A stretch of DNA of 64,000 bases from JBEGHD01 sp049334165. Its GTDB lineage: Bacteria; Bacteroidota; Bacteroidia; Flavobacteriales_D; Sanyastnellaceae. Every line of letters starts with the position of its first letter. The first letter of the stretch is position 1. The position numbers and the translations under genes were made by a program. Positions 40,135-47,819 of the stretch are shown here, piece by piece. The notes beneath the pieces are model-generated. The model saw only the letters and a list, made by a program, of their open reading frames with translations. It did no database searches and was not told the DNA's origin. Location: assembly GCA_049334165.1 (NCBI GenBank), contig JBEGHD010000007.1. One strand, given 5' to 3'.

Positions 40135-41139
40135 TTAGAGATAGTCCGGACAGACACGATAATTATACTCTTCCGGCTTGAATTGCTGAAGAATGTAGAT
40201 TACTGCAATTTCGAAACCGCCACGGCCATTGCTCGCTGTTCGCAAGTCGCTCAAATTGATGTCGTAGCTGATGCCCACGTGCCAGGCATCATAATCCATG
40301 GCTGCCATGATGTAGCCAGCGTCACGAGTACGGTAGTAGAGGCCTCCATAAACTGCCCGATTGAGTCCGGCTTCATTTTCCAAAATGTATTTCGCAGCTC
40401 CTCCAAAAACAAACTCGGTGAACTTCCCTTGCGATTGAAAAATAGCCGAGGGCAAGATGTCCCATTCATCGTCAATTTCTATTTGACCTTTTCCGTGGAA
40501 AACCAATCTCGGGTCGAGGTTTACTCCAGTAGCGTTGAAAAAACTCTGGTTAGGAGAATTCAGGTTGAAGACCGACATTCCGCCTTCCAGACTATTTCGC
40601 TCGTCAAATTTTTTGAAGTAAGCGGCCCCAATGTTGAAGTTCAGGTAGGTGCGACTGTCTCGTGAAAAAGCCTCTCCACTTGGCTGTCCCGGATCGTAAA
40701 AAAAACCATTGTACTGACTGTTGTACTCCAGCTGACTGTAGTCGATGTTGTGATGGGTAATGCCGACCTGGCCGCCAAGGGATAGTGATTCTCCTTCTCC
40801 GGAAAGTGCAAACCGGTACGAACCTGCAAGGTTAACGTGTAGCAACGTCAACCGAGAGTCGCCTGCTCTGTCGCGATAGATGCTCAGGCCTGTTCCCAGA
40901 TTTTCGTTTTCCAAAAAGCTATTCGCATCAACTGATCCTCCGATGGTAGAGTAGGGTTCAGTTACAGCTCGCCACTGAGTTCGTTGGTTTCCGATGAACC
41001 GATAGTCACCGTCAAACTGACCCGTAAGAGCCGGGTTGTAGTTTGCGGGAGCATTAAAAAACTGAGAAAAGTGAATGTCTTGCGATCGGACAACAAGTGC
41101 AGCAAAAAACATCGATATGGCGACCAGCAACTTTTTCAT
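40135..41139 (-). CDS. PorP/SprF family T9SS outer-membrane protein
   Basis: A 334-residue outer-membrane barrel with signal peptide MKKLLVAISMFFAALVVRSQ. The PorP/SprF pattern is visible: SQFFNAPANYNPALTGQFDG at the start, then the RFIGNQRTQWRAVTEPYSTI strand and repeated aromatic strands, ending in FEIAVIYILQQFKPEEYN. In Flavobacterium, SprF-type proteins are needed to secrete and tether type B T9SS cargo encoded just upstream. Here the gene directly follows a 1242-residue type B cargo gene with a 4-base overlap, the same arrangement as sprB-sprF. So this is probably the dedicated secretion partner of that protein. Confidence 0.9.
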   Translation of the reverse strand: MKKLLVAISMFFAALVVRSQDIHFSQFFNAPANYNPALTGQFDGDYRFIGNQRTQWRAVTEPYSTIGGSVDANSFLENENLGTGLSIYRDRAGDSRLTLLHVNLAGSYRFALSGEGESLSLGGQVGITHHNIDYSQLEYNSQYNGFFYDPGQPSGEAFSRDSRTYLNFNIGAAYFKKFDERNSLEGGMSVFNLNSPNQSFFNATGVNLDPRLVFHGKGQIEIDDEWDILPSAIFQSQGKFTEFVFGGAAKYILENEAGLNRAVYGGLYYRTRDAGYIMAAMDYDAWHVGISYDINLSDLRTASNGRGGFEIAVIYILQQFKPEEYNYRVCPDYL

Positions 41140-44100
41140 CGGATCACAGTGACGTTACCTTCTTCTTCGTAAACGATGCCGCCATCGCACGTGGCTTTCA
41201 GCTTGTAGACGAACACGGCCGGTTCTACAGGAACTCCTTTGTAGCTTCCATCCCAGCCTTCGCTTTGAGTGGTTGTTTCAAAGACTTTTTCTCCCCAGCG
41301 GTTAAAAATTTCAAACTCAATTGCAGTGAGGTTCTGTCCTTCAACTCGCAGTACATCGTTGTTTTGGTCGCCATTTGGTGTGAATGCATTGGGGACAAAA
41401 ATCGAAGGCGGTCCACACTCAAAATCGATCACCTGAACACGAACACTGTCGATATAAAAGCAGTCGCCATCGCTAACGGTGACGTAGTAGGTTGTGGTTT
41501 GGTCTGGTGAAGCAAGAGGGTTTTGACTGTTGGGGTTGGTCAAGCCTGTTGAAGGAGTCCATTCGTAGCTATAGCCATCGGGCATTGCAGCGAGCTGGCT
41601 GTTTCCTTCTGGTGGAATAACGTCTGGTTCAGCAGTGGCTGAAAGGCCTCCTCCATTGAGAGTACTCAGTGAAATAGTGATGGTGTCGTAGGCAATGCAG
41701 TCTTCTCCGTAAGTTGCTGTCAAAAAGTAGGTCGTTTCCGAAACAGGGGCAACCGTGACACTGGGAGAGTTCTGTCCTTCAATAATTAAGTTTTCAGGTT
41801 CCCAGAAGTAGTTGATTTGATCGGATGGGTTGATCACATTTAGAGTTGTGCTGTTTCCCGCACAGATGGTAAAGTCATCTTCCACTTCTGTGAATGCAGA
41901 AGTCAGATTAACATTTACGCTTTCTTCCACCGAACAACCATTCACTTCCGCTTGCACATAAAAAGTTGAAGGAGCTACTACGCTTACTTCTACATCGGGA
42001 TCTTCCGGTCCATCGTTTAGTGGATTCGAAAAGTCTTCATTGGCCGACCAGGTGTAAGCCACTCCATCGAGAGATGTGTTGGCAGTGAGCGTCACGGTGC
42101 CTTCATCTCCACAGAGAAGTGTGTCAGGAGAAGTCTCCAGATCGATCACCGTCACAATGACATTTTGAATAATTGTGTCGGTACAAACTCCATTACTCAC
42201 CAAAAGCGTGTAAGTGATGTTTTCGGGTGGCGAGGCTATTGGATTAGGAACATCGATATCCGAAAGGTAATCGGTAGGTGACCACTCGTAAGTGATGTTT
42301 GGATTCGAAGAAGGTGGAATTCCAATTTGCTCGCTTTCACCCGGGCAAATCTGAGCATCAGCAATGGAAGAGGAACTGTTGGAAAGAACAATAATCTGCT
42401 GTGTCACCGTATCGGCAAGATTACAACTGTTTGGACTTTGGGCGATGAGTTCTACAGTATAAGTTCCTGGCTCAGCATAAGTGTGTGTTGGGTCTTCCTG
42501 ACTGTCAAATTCTCCATCACCAAAGTTCCAGACATAAGAAGTTGCGTTCACGCTGGTGTTGTTAAACTCGATTTCTTCAGGAAAACAAATTACCGAAGGA
42601 GCACTGAAGTCTGCGATCGTACCGGGGATTTCGAAGTTGAATTTGAAAACTCCCAAATTGCAGCTACTGTTGTTGGTGCTCGAAACCGCTCCAGGATTGG
42701 GTTGAATCGGAAAGTCTGAATTGCCACCGCATCCTGCACAAACCGCCTGATAGATTTCCCCTTTCCTACTAAATCTACTAGTGCCACCGTCTACATGCTC
42801 TGCGCTAGTTCCGCCTCCGTAGTGACTGGCATAAAACAGGTTGCTGGCATCGTCCTCGAGGACCATCAGGTAAAAATCATTGCCATCGGTGTTGAGTTGA
42901 AAAGCATCTCCGGTGATGTCCAATCCGCTGGTGGAAAGGCTACCGCCCTGGATGCTGCTTCCCCAGCCGCTGAGGTAAATTTTGTTACAGACATCCACGA
43001 GAAAAGCCGTTGGCGAAATGTCGGGCTCGCCACCGCCAGCACCAAAAGCTGTGCTCCAGATAATGTCGTCAAGTCCGGTTTCAAACTTGGTGATGAACTG
43101 TCCACCAGAGGTTGTGTTGTAGCTGGCATTATTGATGAAGAAATCTCCTTCTTTCTCGGTTTGACCAAACACGTGAACCTGATCTTGCTGGTCGAGTTCT
43201 ACGAAATAAATCTGATCGTAAGCATCGGAGCCGTAGTAGCTCGAGAATACAATCTCATCTCCTTCGGGATTTATGGCTGTGACGAATCCATCTGCTGATC
43301 CTCCGGCAAAATCTGGCTGATAAGCACCAAAAGAAACGGGGAAGTCCGTAGATCGGGTTCCTCCGGCTACCACAGCATCTCCGTTGGTAGTGAGGTCTAC
43401 GGAGTACACAGCATCGGCTTCACTTCCTCCGAGATAGGAACTCCAGAAAACGGTAGTCAGACTGTTGTTCATTTTTATCAGGCAGCCATCTTGTTCTCCT
43501 CCGCCAAAAATTGGTTGAATAGCATTTTCACTCACCGGAAAGTCCGATGAATTGGTAGAAGAGGCGATGTAAATGTTGTTTTGATTGTCGATGAGGATTT
43601 CACCGCGAATTTCGTCAGCGTAGTTGTATTTTAGTGGAGTTCCGGCATTCAGTCCATCATTGTCGCTGCCACCAATGTACGTGCTGGCGAGTAGTTCATC
43701 GCCATTGGCAGAAATTCTGCTTACCACAATGTCCGACCCGTTTGAATAGCTCACTCCAAGTCCGGTAAGTAAATTAAGGTCTTCGCCTCCGTTGAAATCA
43801 GTGTCGTAGGCACCATCCGTAGTCGGGTAGTTCGTGGAAGAAGAAGTACCGTAAACGAAAAGTTCGTTTGCCGCATTCACAATCAGGCTGTGAGGCAGCT
43901 CATCGTCATTCCCACCGATGTAGGTCGACCAGACGAGGAAAGTTCCTGTTGTGTCAAATTTCGAAAGTGCGATATCGACAATTCCGCTGTTGAAGGAAAT
44001 ATCGTAGGCTCCGGTGGTGGTGGGATACTGTGAACCAAAAGCCGAACTTCCCGAGTAGAGAAACCCTTCTGAGTCGAATGTGGCTGTGTAACCGAAATTG

Positions 44101-44864
44101 TTGGTGCTGGAGCCTGAGTAAGTCGAAAAAACCAATTCCGGATCAATCACCAGCTCGTAGTTTTTGTCGTAGCCTTCGGGAAACTCAAATTGCACAGTTT
44201 GTTTTTTCACTGAGTAGCTACAAGAAACGATCTTCTTTTGGCCTTCAATAATTTGATAGGCCAGCGGCTTTTGCTCGATAACTTTTCCCACGCTGGTTTT
44301 AACAATCAGTCTGCCATTGTCGAGTTTGAGCTTGTCGGCTCCTTCGTAGCTCATTTTTACCAGTGTAGCATCTGCACCCGGGGCAACAATGAAATCGTAT
44401 TTCAAAAAGAAATCACCGTTGTAGAGTTTGAGGTCAATACCTGGATAAATGTCCTTTTTTACAGCCGCCTGATATGAGCTGGCGCCACCGGCCCAATTGT
44501 CCTTGTTATTACCGAGAAAATAGCTGTAAGTGGTTTTCTCCTGATTGAGTCCACGCCATTTTGAACCTTCGTTAGAACCCACAAACTTCACCTTGTAGGC
44601 ATGGCAGGGAAGTGTTTCTGGAACTTCGGCTTTAGCTTCTTTTCGACTGTGAAGTGCGGTGTATTGTTCAAAAACGCGAGAATCGAACAGGTCGTAAGTG
44701 AAGCCGTTGTCTTCGATGTAGAGTTTGCCGTTGCCGATTTCGGCAGAATAGGCGACCTGTTCTGGCCATTGGCCGAGGTTTTCAATCAGCGGATAGTTCA
44801 CCTGAGCCCGGACCAGACCAGAGAACATTATTAATAAAAGAAAAAGGATGGTCCTCCGCTTCAT
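41136..44864 (-). CDS. Giant type B T9SS surface protein with DUF7948, SBBP propeller, PKD and CHU_C domains
   Basis: A 1242-residue exported protein with signal peptide MKRRTILFLLLIMFSGLVRA. Residues about 25-245 match DUF7948 (LIENLGQWPEQVAYSAEIGN, TTYSYFLGNNKDNWAGGASS). Residues about 250-720 hold six to seven SBBP-type propeller repeats, each with a WSTYIGG-like strand (FLVWSTYIGGNDDELPHSLI). A PKD domain follows at about 745-830 (SYVWNFGDGEFDSQEDPTHT). Several Ig-like domains come next, and residues about 1150-1242 are the type B sorting domain: SIFVPNAFTPNGDQNNDVLR, then FEIFNRWGEKVFETT and VEPAVFVYKLKA. Surface-anchored adhesin or motility protein; the SprF-like gene is behind it. Confidence 0.92.
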   Translation of the reverse strand: MKRRTILFLLLIMFSGLVRAQVNYPLIENLGQWPEQVAYSAEIGNGKLYIEDNGFTYDLFDSRVFEQYTALHSRKEAKAEVPETLPCHAYKVKFVGSNEGSKWRGLNQEKTTYSYFLGNNKDNWAGGASSYQAAVKKDIYPGIDLKLYNGDFFLKYDFIVAPGADATLVKMSYEGADKLKLDNGRLIVKTSVGKVIEQKPLAYQIIEGQKKIVSCSYSVKKQTVQFEFPEGYDKNYELVIDPELVFSTYSGSSTNNFGYTATFDSEGFLYSGSSAFGSQYPTTTGAYDISFNSGIVDIALSKFDTTGTFLVWSTYIGGNDDELPHSLIVNAANELFVYGTSSSTNYPTTDGAYDTDFNGGEDLNLLTGLGVSYSNGSDIVVSRISANGDELLASTYIGGSDNDGLNAGTPLKYNYADEIRGEILIDNQNNIYIASSTNSSDFPVSENAIQPIFGGGEQDGCLIKMNNSLTTVFWSSYLGGSEADAVYSVDLTTNGDAVVAGGTRSTDFPVSFGAYQPDFAGGSADGFVTAINPEGDEIVFSSYYGSDAYDQIYFVELDQQDQVHVFGQTEKEGDFFINNASYNTTSGGQFITKFETGLDDIIWSTAFGAGGGEPDISPTAFLVDVCNKIYLSGWGSSIQGGSLSTSGLDITGDAFQLNTDGNDFYLMVLEDDASNLFYASHYGGGTSAEHVDGGTSRFSRKGEIYQAVCAGCGGNSDFPIQPNPGAVSSTNNSSCNLGVFKFNFEIPGTIADFSAPSVICFPEEIEFNNTSVNATSYVWNFGDGEFDSQEDPTHTYAEPGTYTVELIAQSPNSCNLADTVTQQIIVLSNSSSSIADAQICPGESEQIGIPPSSNPNITYEWSPTDYLSDIDVPNPIASPPENITYTLLVSNGVCTDTIIQNVIVTVIDLETSPDTLLCGDEGTVTLTANTSLDGVAYTWSANEDFSNPLNDGPEDPDVEVSVVAPSTFYVQAEVNGCSVEESVNVNLTSAFTEVEDDFTICAGNSTTLNVINPSDQINYFWEPENLIIEGQNSPSVTVAPVSETTYFLTATYGEDCIAYDTITISLSTLNGGGLSATAEPDVIPPEGNSQLAAMPDGYSYEWTPSTGLTNPNSQNPLASPDQTTTYYVTVSDGDCFYIDSVRVQVIDFECGPPSIFVPNAFTPNGDQNNDVLRVEGQNLTAIEFEIFNRWGEKVFETTTQSEGWDGSYKGVPVEPAVFVYKLKATCDGGIVYEEEGNVTVIR

Positions 44865-44930
44865 AATCGCAATTTAAGGAATGCAACTTAACTGAAGACG
44901 CCAAATGCGTTGTCGTAGTTGGATACAAAA

Positions 44931-44963
44931 AGAAAAAGGGACGCCCAACGTTTTGGATGTCCC
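44931..44963 (-). terminator. Rho-independent terminator after the PspC gene
   Basis: GGGACgcCCAA (44938-44948) pairs with TTGGatGTCCC (44953-44963), and the minus strand runs on into a T-rich stretch. It lies between the PspC gene stop and the start of the giant T9SS protein. Confidence 0.75.
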
Positions 44964-45044
44964 TGTCTGTTTGTTTACTATTTATAGTAGCCAACTAAAA
45001 ACCGAGTTGTATGATTTCCAACTCATTTATAAGCCTTGTAAATT

Positions 45045-46643
45045 CTATATAGCTTCCTGACTTTCGGTACTTCTGAGTTCCTTTCTCTTTGGCGTTCTCA
45101 CAAACTCATCGTCTTCCATGTGCCAGAATTTTCCACCTCGGTACTCTCTGCGATAAATCCGACCGATATTCTCGTCCATGTAAACTGTCTTTCCTTCGGG
45201 GACATAAACTCTCACCGACACCTCCTGGAAACGGAATCCGTTCTCGTAAGGCATTTTGATGAACGGGTCCACCGCTAGAAGTGAGTCGCGAATTTCGTAG
45301 TCGAAATCAATCTGATCTGCATACTCTACAGCCAGCGTTTCCTTTAATCCATTGCTGGATTTATCAATTTCAATTCTAAACTGATCAGACTCGGAAGAGT
45401 AGAAGTAGAGTCCAACTCCGTAACCATTTACCACTGATTCTTCTTCTTTGTGCAGAGCTGTCAAAATGTTGCTGTCCTCAATCAGCAGTGAGTTGTGGAA
45501 GTAGGTGTCTTCGTTTACCTTGATGTACAGAGTATCCATCGATGCCGGCATTTCCAAAGTGTTTCTCACATTGCCTTCGTGCGACATTTCCCTTCCGTAG
45601 CGCACACCGGCAATCGAGGTGATCACAATTCCCAAAAGGAACAAGGAGAATAACGTGAGACCCAATCCCGGAACGTAAGCCGTGTTGTTGATGAGCAGTC
45701 GGTATCCACCATAAAAACAAGCTACTACCGGAGCTAAGAAGAGGAGAATTGTACCGATAATGAAAAACCAAAGGTTGACTTTACTCAGGTAAAAGAATTC
45801 ACCTAGCTGATCGAAATCCAGCTCAGCAATGGCGATGTTGAGAAACGATTCGTTTACTAAGAATATCGCTATTGCCCCGATGAATAGTCCGATTCCCATG
45901 AGAAAAAGAAGTACACCTACGAGCTTCACTAGAAATCGACCGATGGCCGAAAGCAGCGATCCGATGCCTTTAAAAAGTGACTCCATGAAATTCTTGAAAT
46001 TGTTGGAGCTTACATTTTTTCTCGTTCTGTCGCTGAGGTCCTGAAAGGAATCTTTAATCCCTCCCATCTCTTCACTTACTTTTTTTTTGATGTTTTCGAC
46101 ATTGATCTTCTGGCCGTGCATCCTCAACTTCTCTGCTGTGGTTTTAGCTTCAGGGATGATGATCCACAAGATGATGTAGATCGGCACACCAAATCCACCG
46201 GAAACGGCTAGGATCACAAACAAAATTCTGAGCCAAAGCGGATCCCAACCAAAGTAGTTGCTGATTCCTGCAGCCACACCGCCAATCACGTTGTTGTCAG
46301 GATCGCGGTAGACCTTTCTACCTTGCTCAGTTGACTCGTATTTTTTCGAACTGCTTCCCGAATGCTCTTCTTCATCGGCACCTTCGGCTATGTCTGAAGG
46401 TTTACCCATCACAGACTCAGCGTGAGCTACATCATCGCTGGTAACTACTTCTCGAGTATCGCCCAGTCTTTCCTGGAAGAGCTCCGCAATCCGCAATTCG
46501 ATATCGTTCATTATTTCATCCGCGCCCTCCATATTGTCAAAATATGCGCGAATTGTGTCGAGGTATTGGCTTAGTCGGTTGTAGGCCGTCTCTTCAATGT
46601 TGAAGACCATACCGCTTATGTTTATGGAAATCGTCTTGTTCAT
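45045..46643 (-). CDS. PspC domain membrane protein
   Basis: A 532-residue protein. The N-terminal region (residues 1-80) begins MNKTISINISGMVFNIEETA and is the usual soluble domain preceding PspC in Bacteroidota. The PspC domain is at about residues 110-170: VYRDPDNNVIGGVAAGISNY, WDPLWLRILFVILAVSGGFG and PIYIILWIIIPEA. Four more membrane segments follow (SLLSAIGRFLVKLVGVLLFL and others), then a strand-rich periplasmic C-terminus ending HMEDDEFVRTPKRKELRSTE. PspC is a membrane-stress adaptor domain. It is paired with the PadR gene on the same strand, 4 bases upstream, and that pair is typical of the phylum. Confidence 0.88.
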   Translation of the reverse strand: MNKTISINISGMVFNIEETAYNRLSQYLDTIRAYFDNMEGADEIMNDIELRIAELFQERLGDTREVVTSDDVAHAESVMGKPSDIAEGADEEEHSGSSSKKYESTEQGRKVYRDPDNNVIGGVAAGISNYFGWDPLWLRILFVILAVSGGFGVPIYIILWIIIPEAKTTAEKLRMHGQKINVENIKKKVSEEMGGIKDSFQDLSDRTRKNVSSNNFKNFMESLFKGIGSLLSAIGRFLVKLVGVLLFLMGIGLFIGAIAIFLVNESFLNIAIAELDFDQLGEFFYLSKVNLWFFIIGTILLFLAPVVACFYGGYRLLINNTAYVPGLGLTLFSLFLLGIVITSIAGVRYGREMSHEGNVRNTLEMPASMDTLYIKVNEDTYFHNSLLIEDSNILTALHKEEESVVNGYGVGLYFYSSESDQFRIEIDKSSNGLKETLAVEYADQIDFDYEIRDSLLAVDPFIKMPYENGFRFQEVSVRVYVPEGKTVYMDENIGRIYRREYRGGKFWHMEDDEFVRTPKRKELRSTESQEAI

Positions 46644-46647
46644 AAAC

Positions 46648-46983
46648 TTATTTATTGGAGTTTTTAGTGACTTGGTTTACTGCTGAGGACAACTCTCCCC
46701 AGGTTTTTTCAAGCTCGTTGAGAAAGATCTCTCCTGAGCCGGTTAGCTTATAGTATTTTCTGGGTGGTCCCGAAGTGGATTCTTCCCAGCGATAGCTGAG
46801 TAGTCCGGCATTTTTGAGCCGGGTAAGTAAAGGATAGAGTGTGCCCTCTACGACAATCAATTTTGCCGACTTCATGTCTTCGATGATTTCGGACGGATAG
46901 GCTTCTCTGTTGGAGAGTATTCTGAGAATACAAAATTCCAGAACGCCTTTTCTCATCTGAGCTTTTGTGTTTTCAATCTTCAT
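46648..46983 (-). CDS. PadR family transcriptional regulator
   Basis: A 111-residue winged-helix regulator: MRKGVLEFCILRILSNREAY then SAKLIVVEGTLYPLLTRLKN, LLSYRWEESTSGPPRKYYKL and TGSGEIFLNELEKTWGELSS. The VEGTLYPLLTRL stretch and G-P-P-R-K-Y-Y-L turn are the PadR signature. It is followed by the PspC gene 4 bases away on the same strand; these pairs are normally an autoregulated envelope stress unit. A perfect 11-bp inverted repeat upstream (47039-47067) with promoter boxes around it is the likely operator. Effector molecule unknown. Confidence 0.9.
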   Translation of the reverse strand: MKIENTKAQMRKGVLEFCILRILSNREAYPSEIIEDMKSAKLIVVEGTLYPLLTRLKNAGLLSYRWEESTSGPPRKYYKLTGSGEIFLNELEKTWGELSSAVNQVTKNSNK

Positions 46984-47021
46984 TTTTCAAACTTCGATTT
47001 GCTCTATAGTAATAGACATTG

Positions 47022-47067
47022 CAAATATATAGTTAAAAAACAGTACTATGCAATAAATAGTACTGTT
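47022..47067 (-). promoter_or_regulatory. PadR-PspC promoter with an operator palindrome
   Basis: On the minus strand TATATTTG (47022-47029) is a perfect -7 box and ATTG (47051-47054) lies 21 bases upstream as a -33 candidate. Between and over them runs a perfect inverted repeat, AACAGTACTAT (47039-47049) and ATAGTACTGTT (47057-47067), 7 bases apart. A repressor bound there would cover the -33 box and spacer. PadR regulators usually bind such palindromes upstream of their own gene. Confidence 0.7.
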
Positions 47068-47312
47068 AAAATTTTTGAAGAATCTGGAAAGTCCTATCTG
47101 ACAAGGTTTTCGGAGACGAAATAAATTTGCTGAAAATGAGTTAATTACTAAGTTGCGTTTCGAAAGTGCAATTCAAGCAAGGAAAATTTCTGCGGTGGAG
47201 ATTTATCAATCGAGCTCTTTGAGAGACAACTGATTAAATGTTGTAACCCTAATTTGAAAGGGGGCGTATACTTCGCCAAATACATTATTACCGCAGATCA
47301 AACTATTACGTT

Positions 47313-47480
47313 ATGAACAAAACAGAACTAAACCACACTGCATTTCAGAGGCTGATTATCATCGCCCTCGGAGTGCTCGCTTTTTCGGTTGTTCTGCAGT
47401 CTTGCCACTATGGTAAAAACTGCGCTGCCTATGACGAGGTAGACACCGATACACAGATTGAGATGAAAGTAGAAAAGTAG
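47313..47480 (+). CDS. Small lipoprotein, 55 residues
   Basis: A 55-residue protein (ATG 47313, TAG 47478): MNKTELNHTAFQRLIIIALG, then VLAFSVVLQSC with Cys31 as a lipobox Cys. The mature part has three Cys in all (CHYGKNCAAY) and an acidic end. A terminator-like hairpin follows at 47523. The gene stands alone between PadR and the MBOAT operon. Real, but function unknown. Confidence 0.62.
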   Translation: MNKTELNHTAFQRLIIIALGVLAFSVVLQSCHYGKNCAAYDEVDTDTQIEMKVEK

Positions 47481-47522
47481 AATAGCTCACTGAGCATTCT
47501 TTTCGATAAGAAGTTGATTTAT

Positions 47523-47553
47523 AAACCTTTCCGGCAATGCCGGGGAGGTTTTT
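47523..47553 (+). terminator. Hairpin with T-run after the small lipoprotein gene
   Basis: AAACC...CCGGC (47523-47535) pairs with GCCGG...GGTTT (47539-47551) with two internal mismatched triplets, then T. It can end transcription of the 55-residue lipoprotein gene. Confidence 0.7.
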
Positions 47554-47617
47554 GAGTTTGTGACTGGGCGTAGCCAATAGTTTTGACCATTGGTTCAATT
47601 GATCATCCAACTTTTGA

Positions 47618-47697
47618 AACCAAAATGTCGCTCCTCTGGAGCTGGCTGGTCATGGCTCATATTATTCGCTACCAAAGTGCCGTCCCTCTGGGACTAG
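47618..47697. repeat. REP-like doublet, locus 2
   Basis: Cores GCTCCTCTGGAGC (47630-47642) and GTCCCTCTGGGAC (47682-47694) lie 52 bases apart; the second is preceded by TACCAAAGTGCC, matching the context of locus 1 at 26929-27005. The rest of the 339-base gap 47481-47819 shows no gene and no other structure I can name. Confidence 0.75.
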
Positions 47698-47819
47698 ATT
47701 TAAAGAGGAGATGGAAAATACCGGGTTGTGCTAGCCTGCTTCAACTTTTTCTACGCTTTATCTCTCTCAACGAACCTCAATTACCTCAATCCCTTACTTT
47801 ACTCAATTACCTTTGCCCC

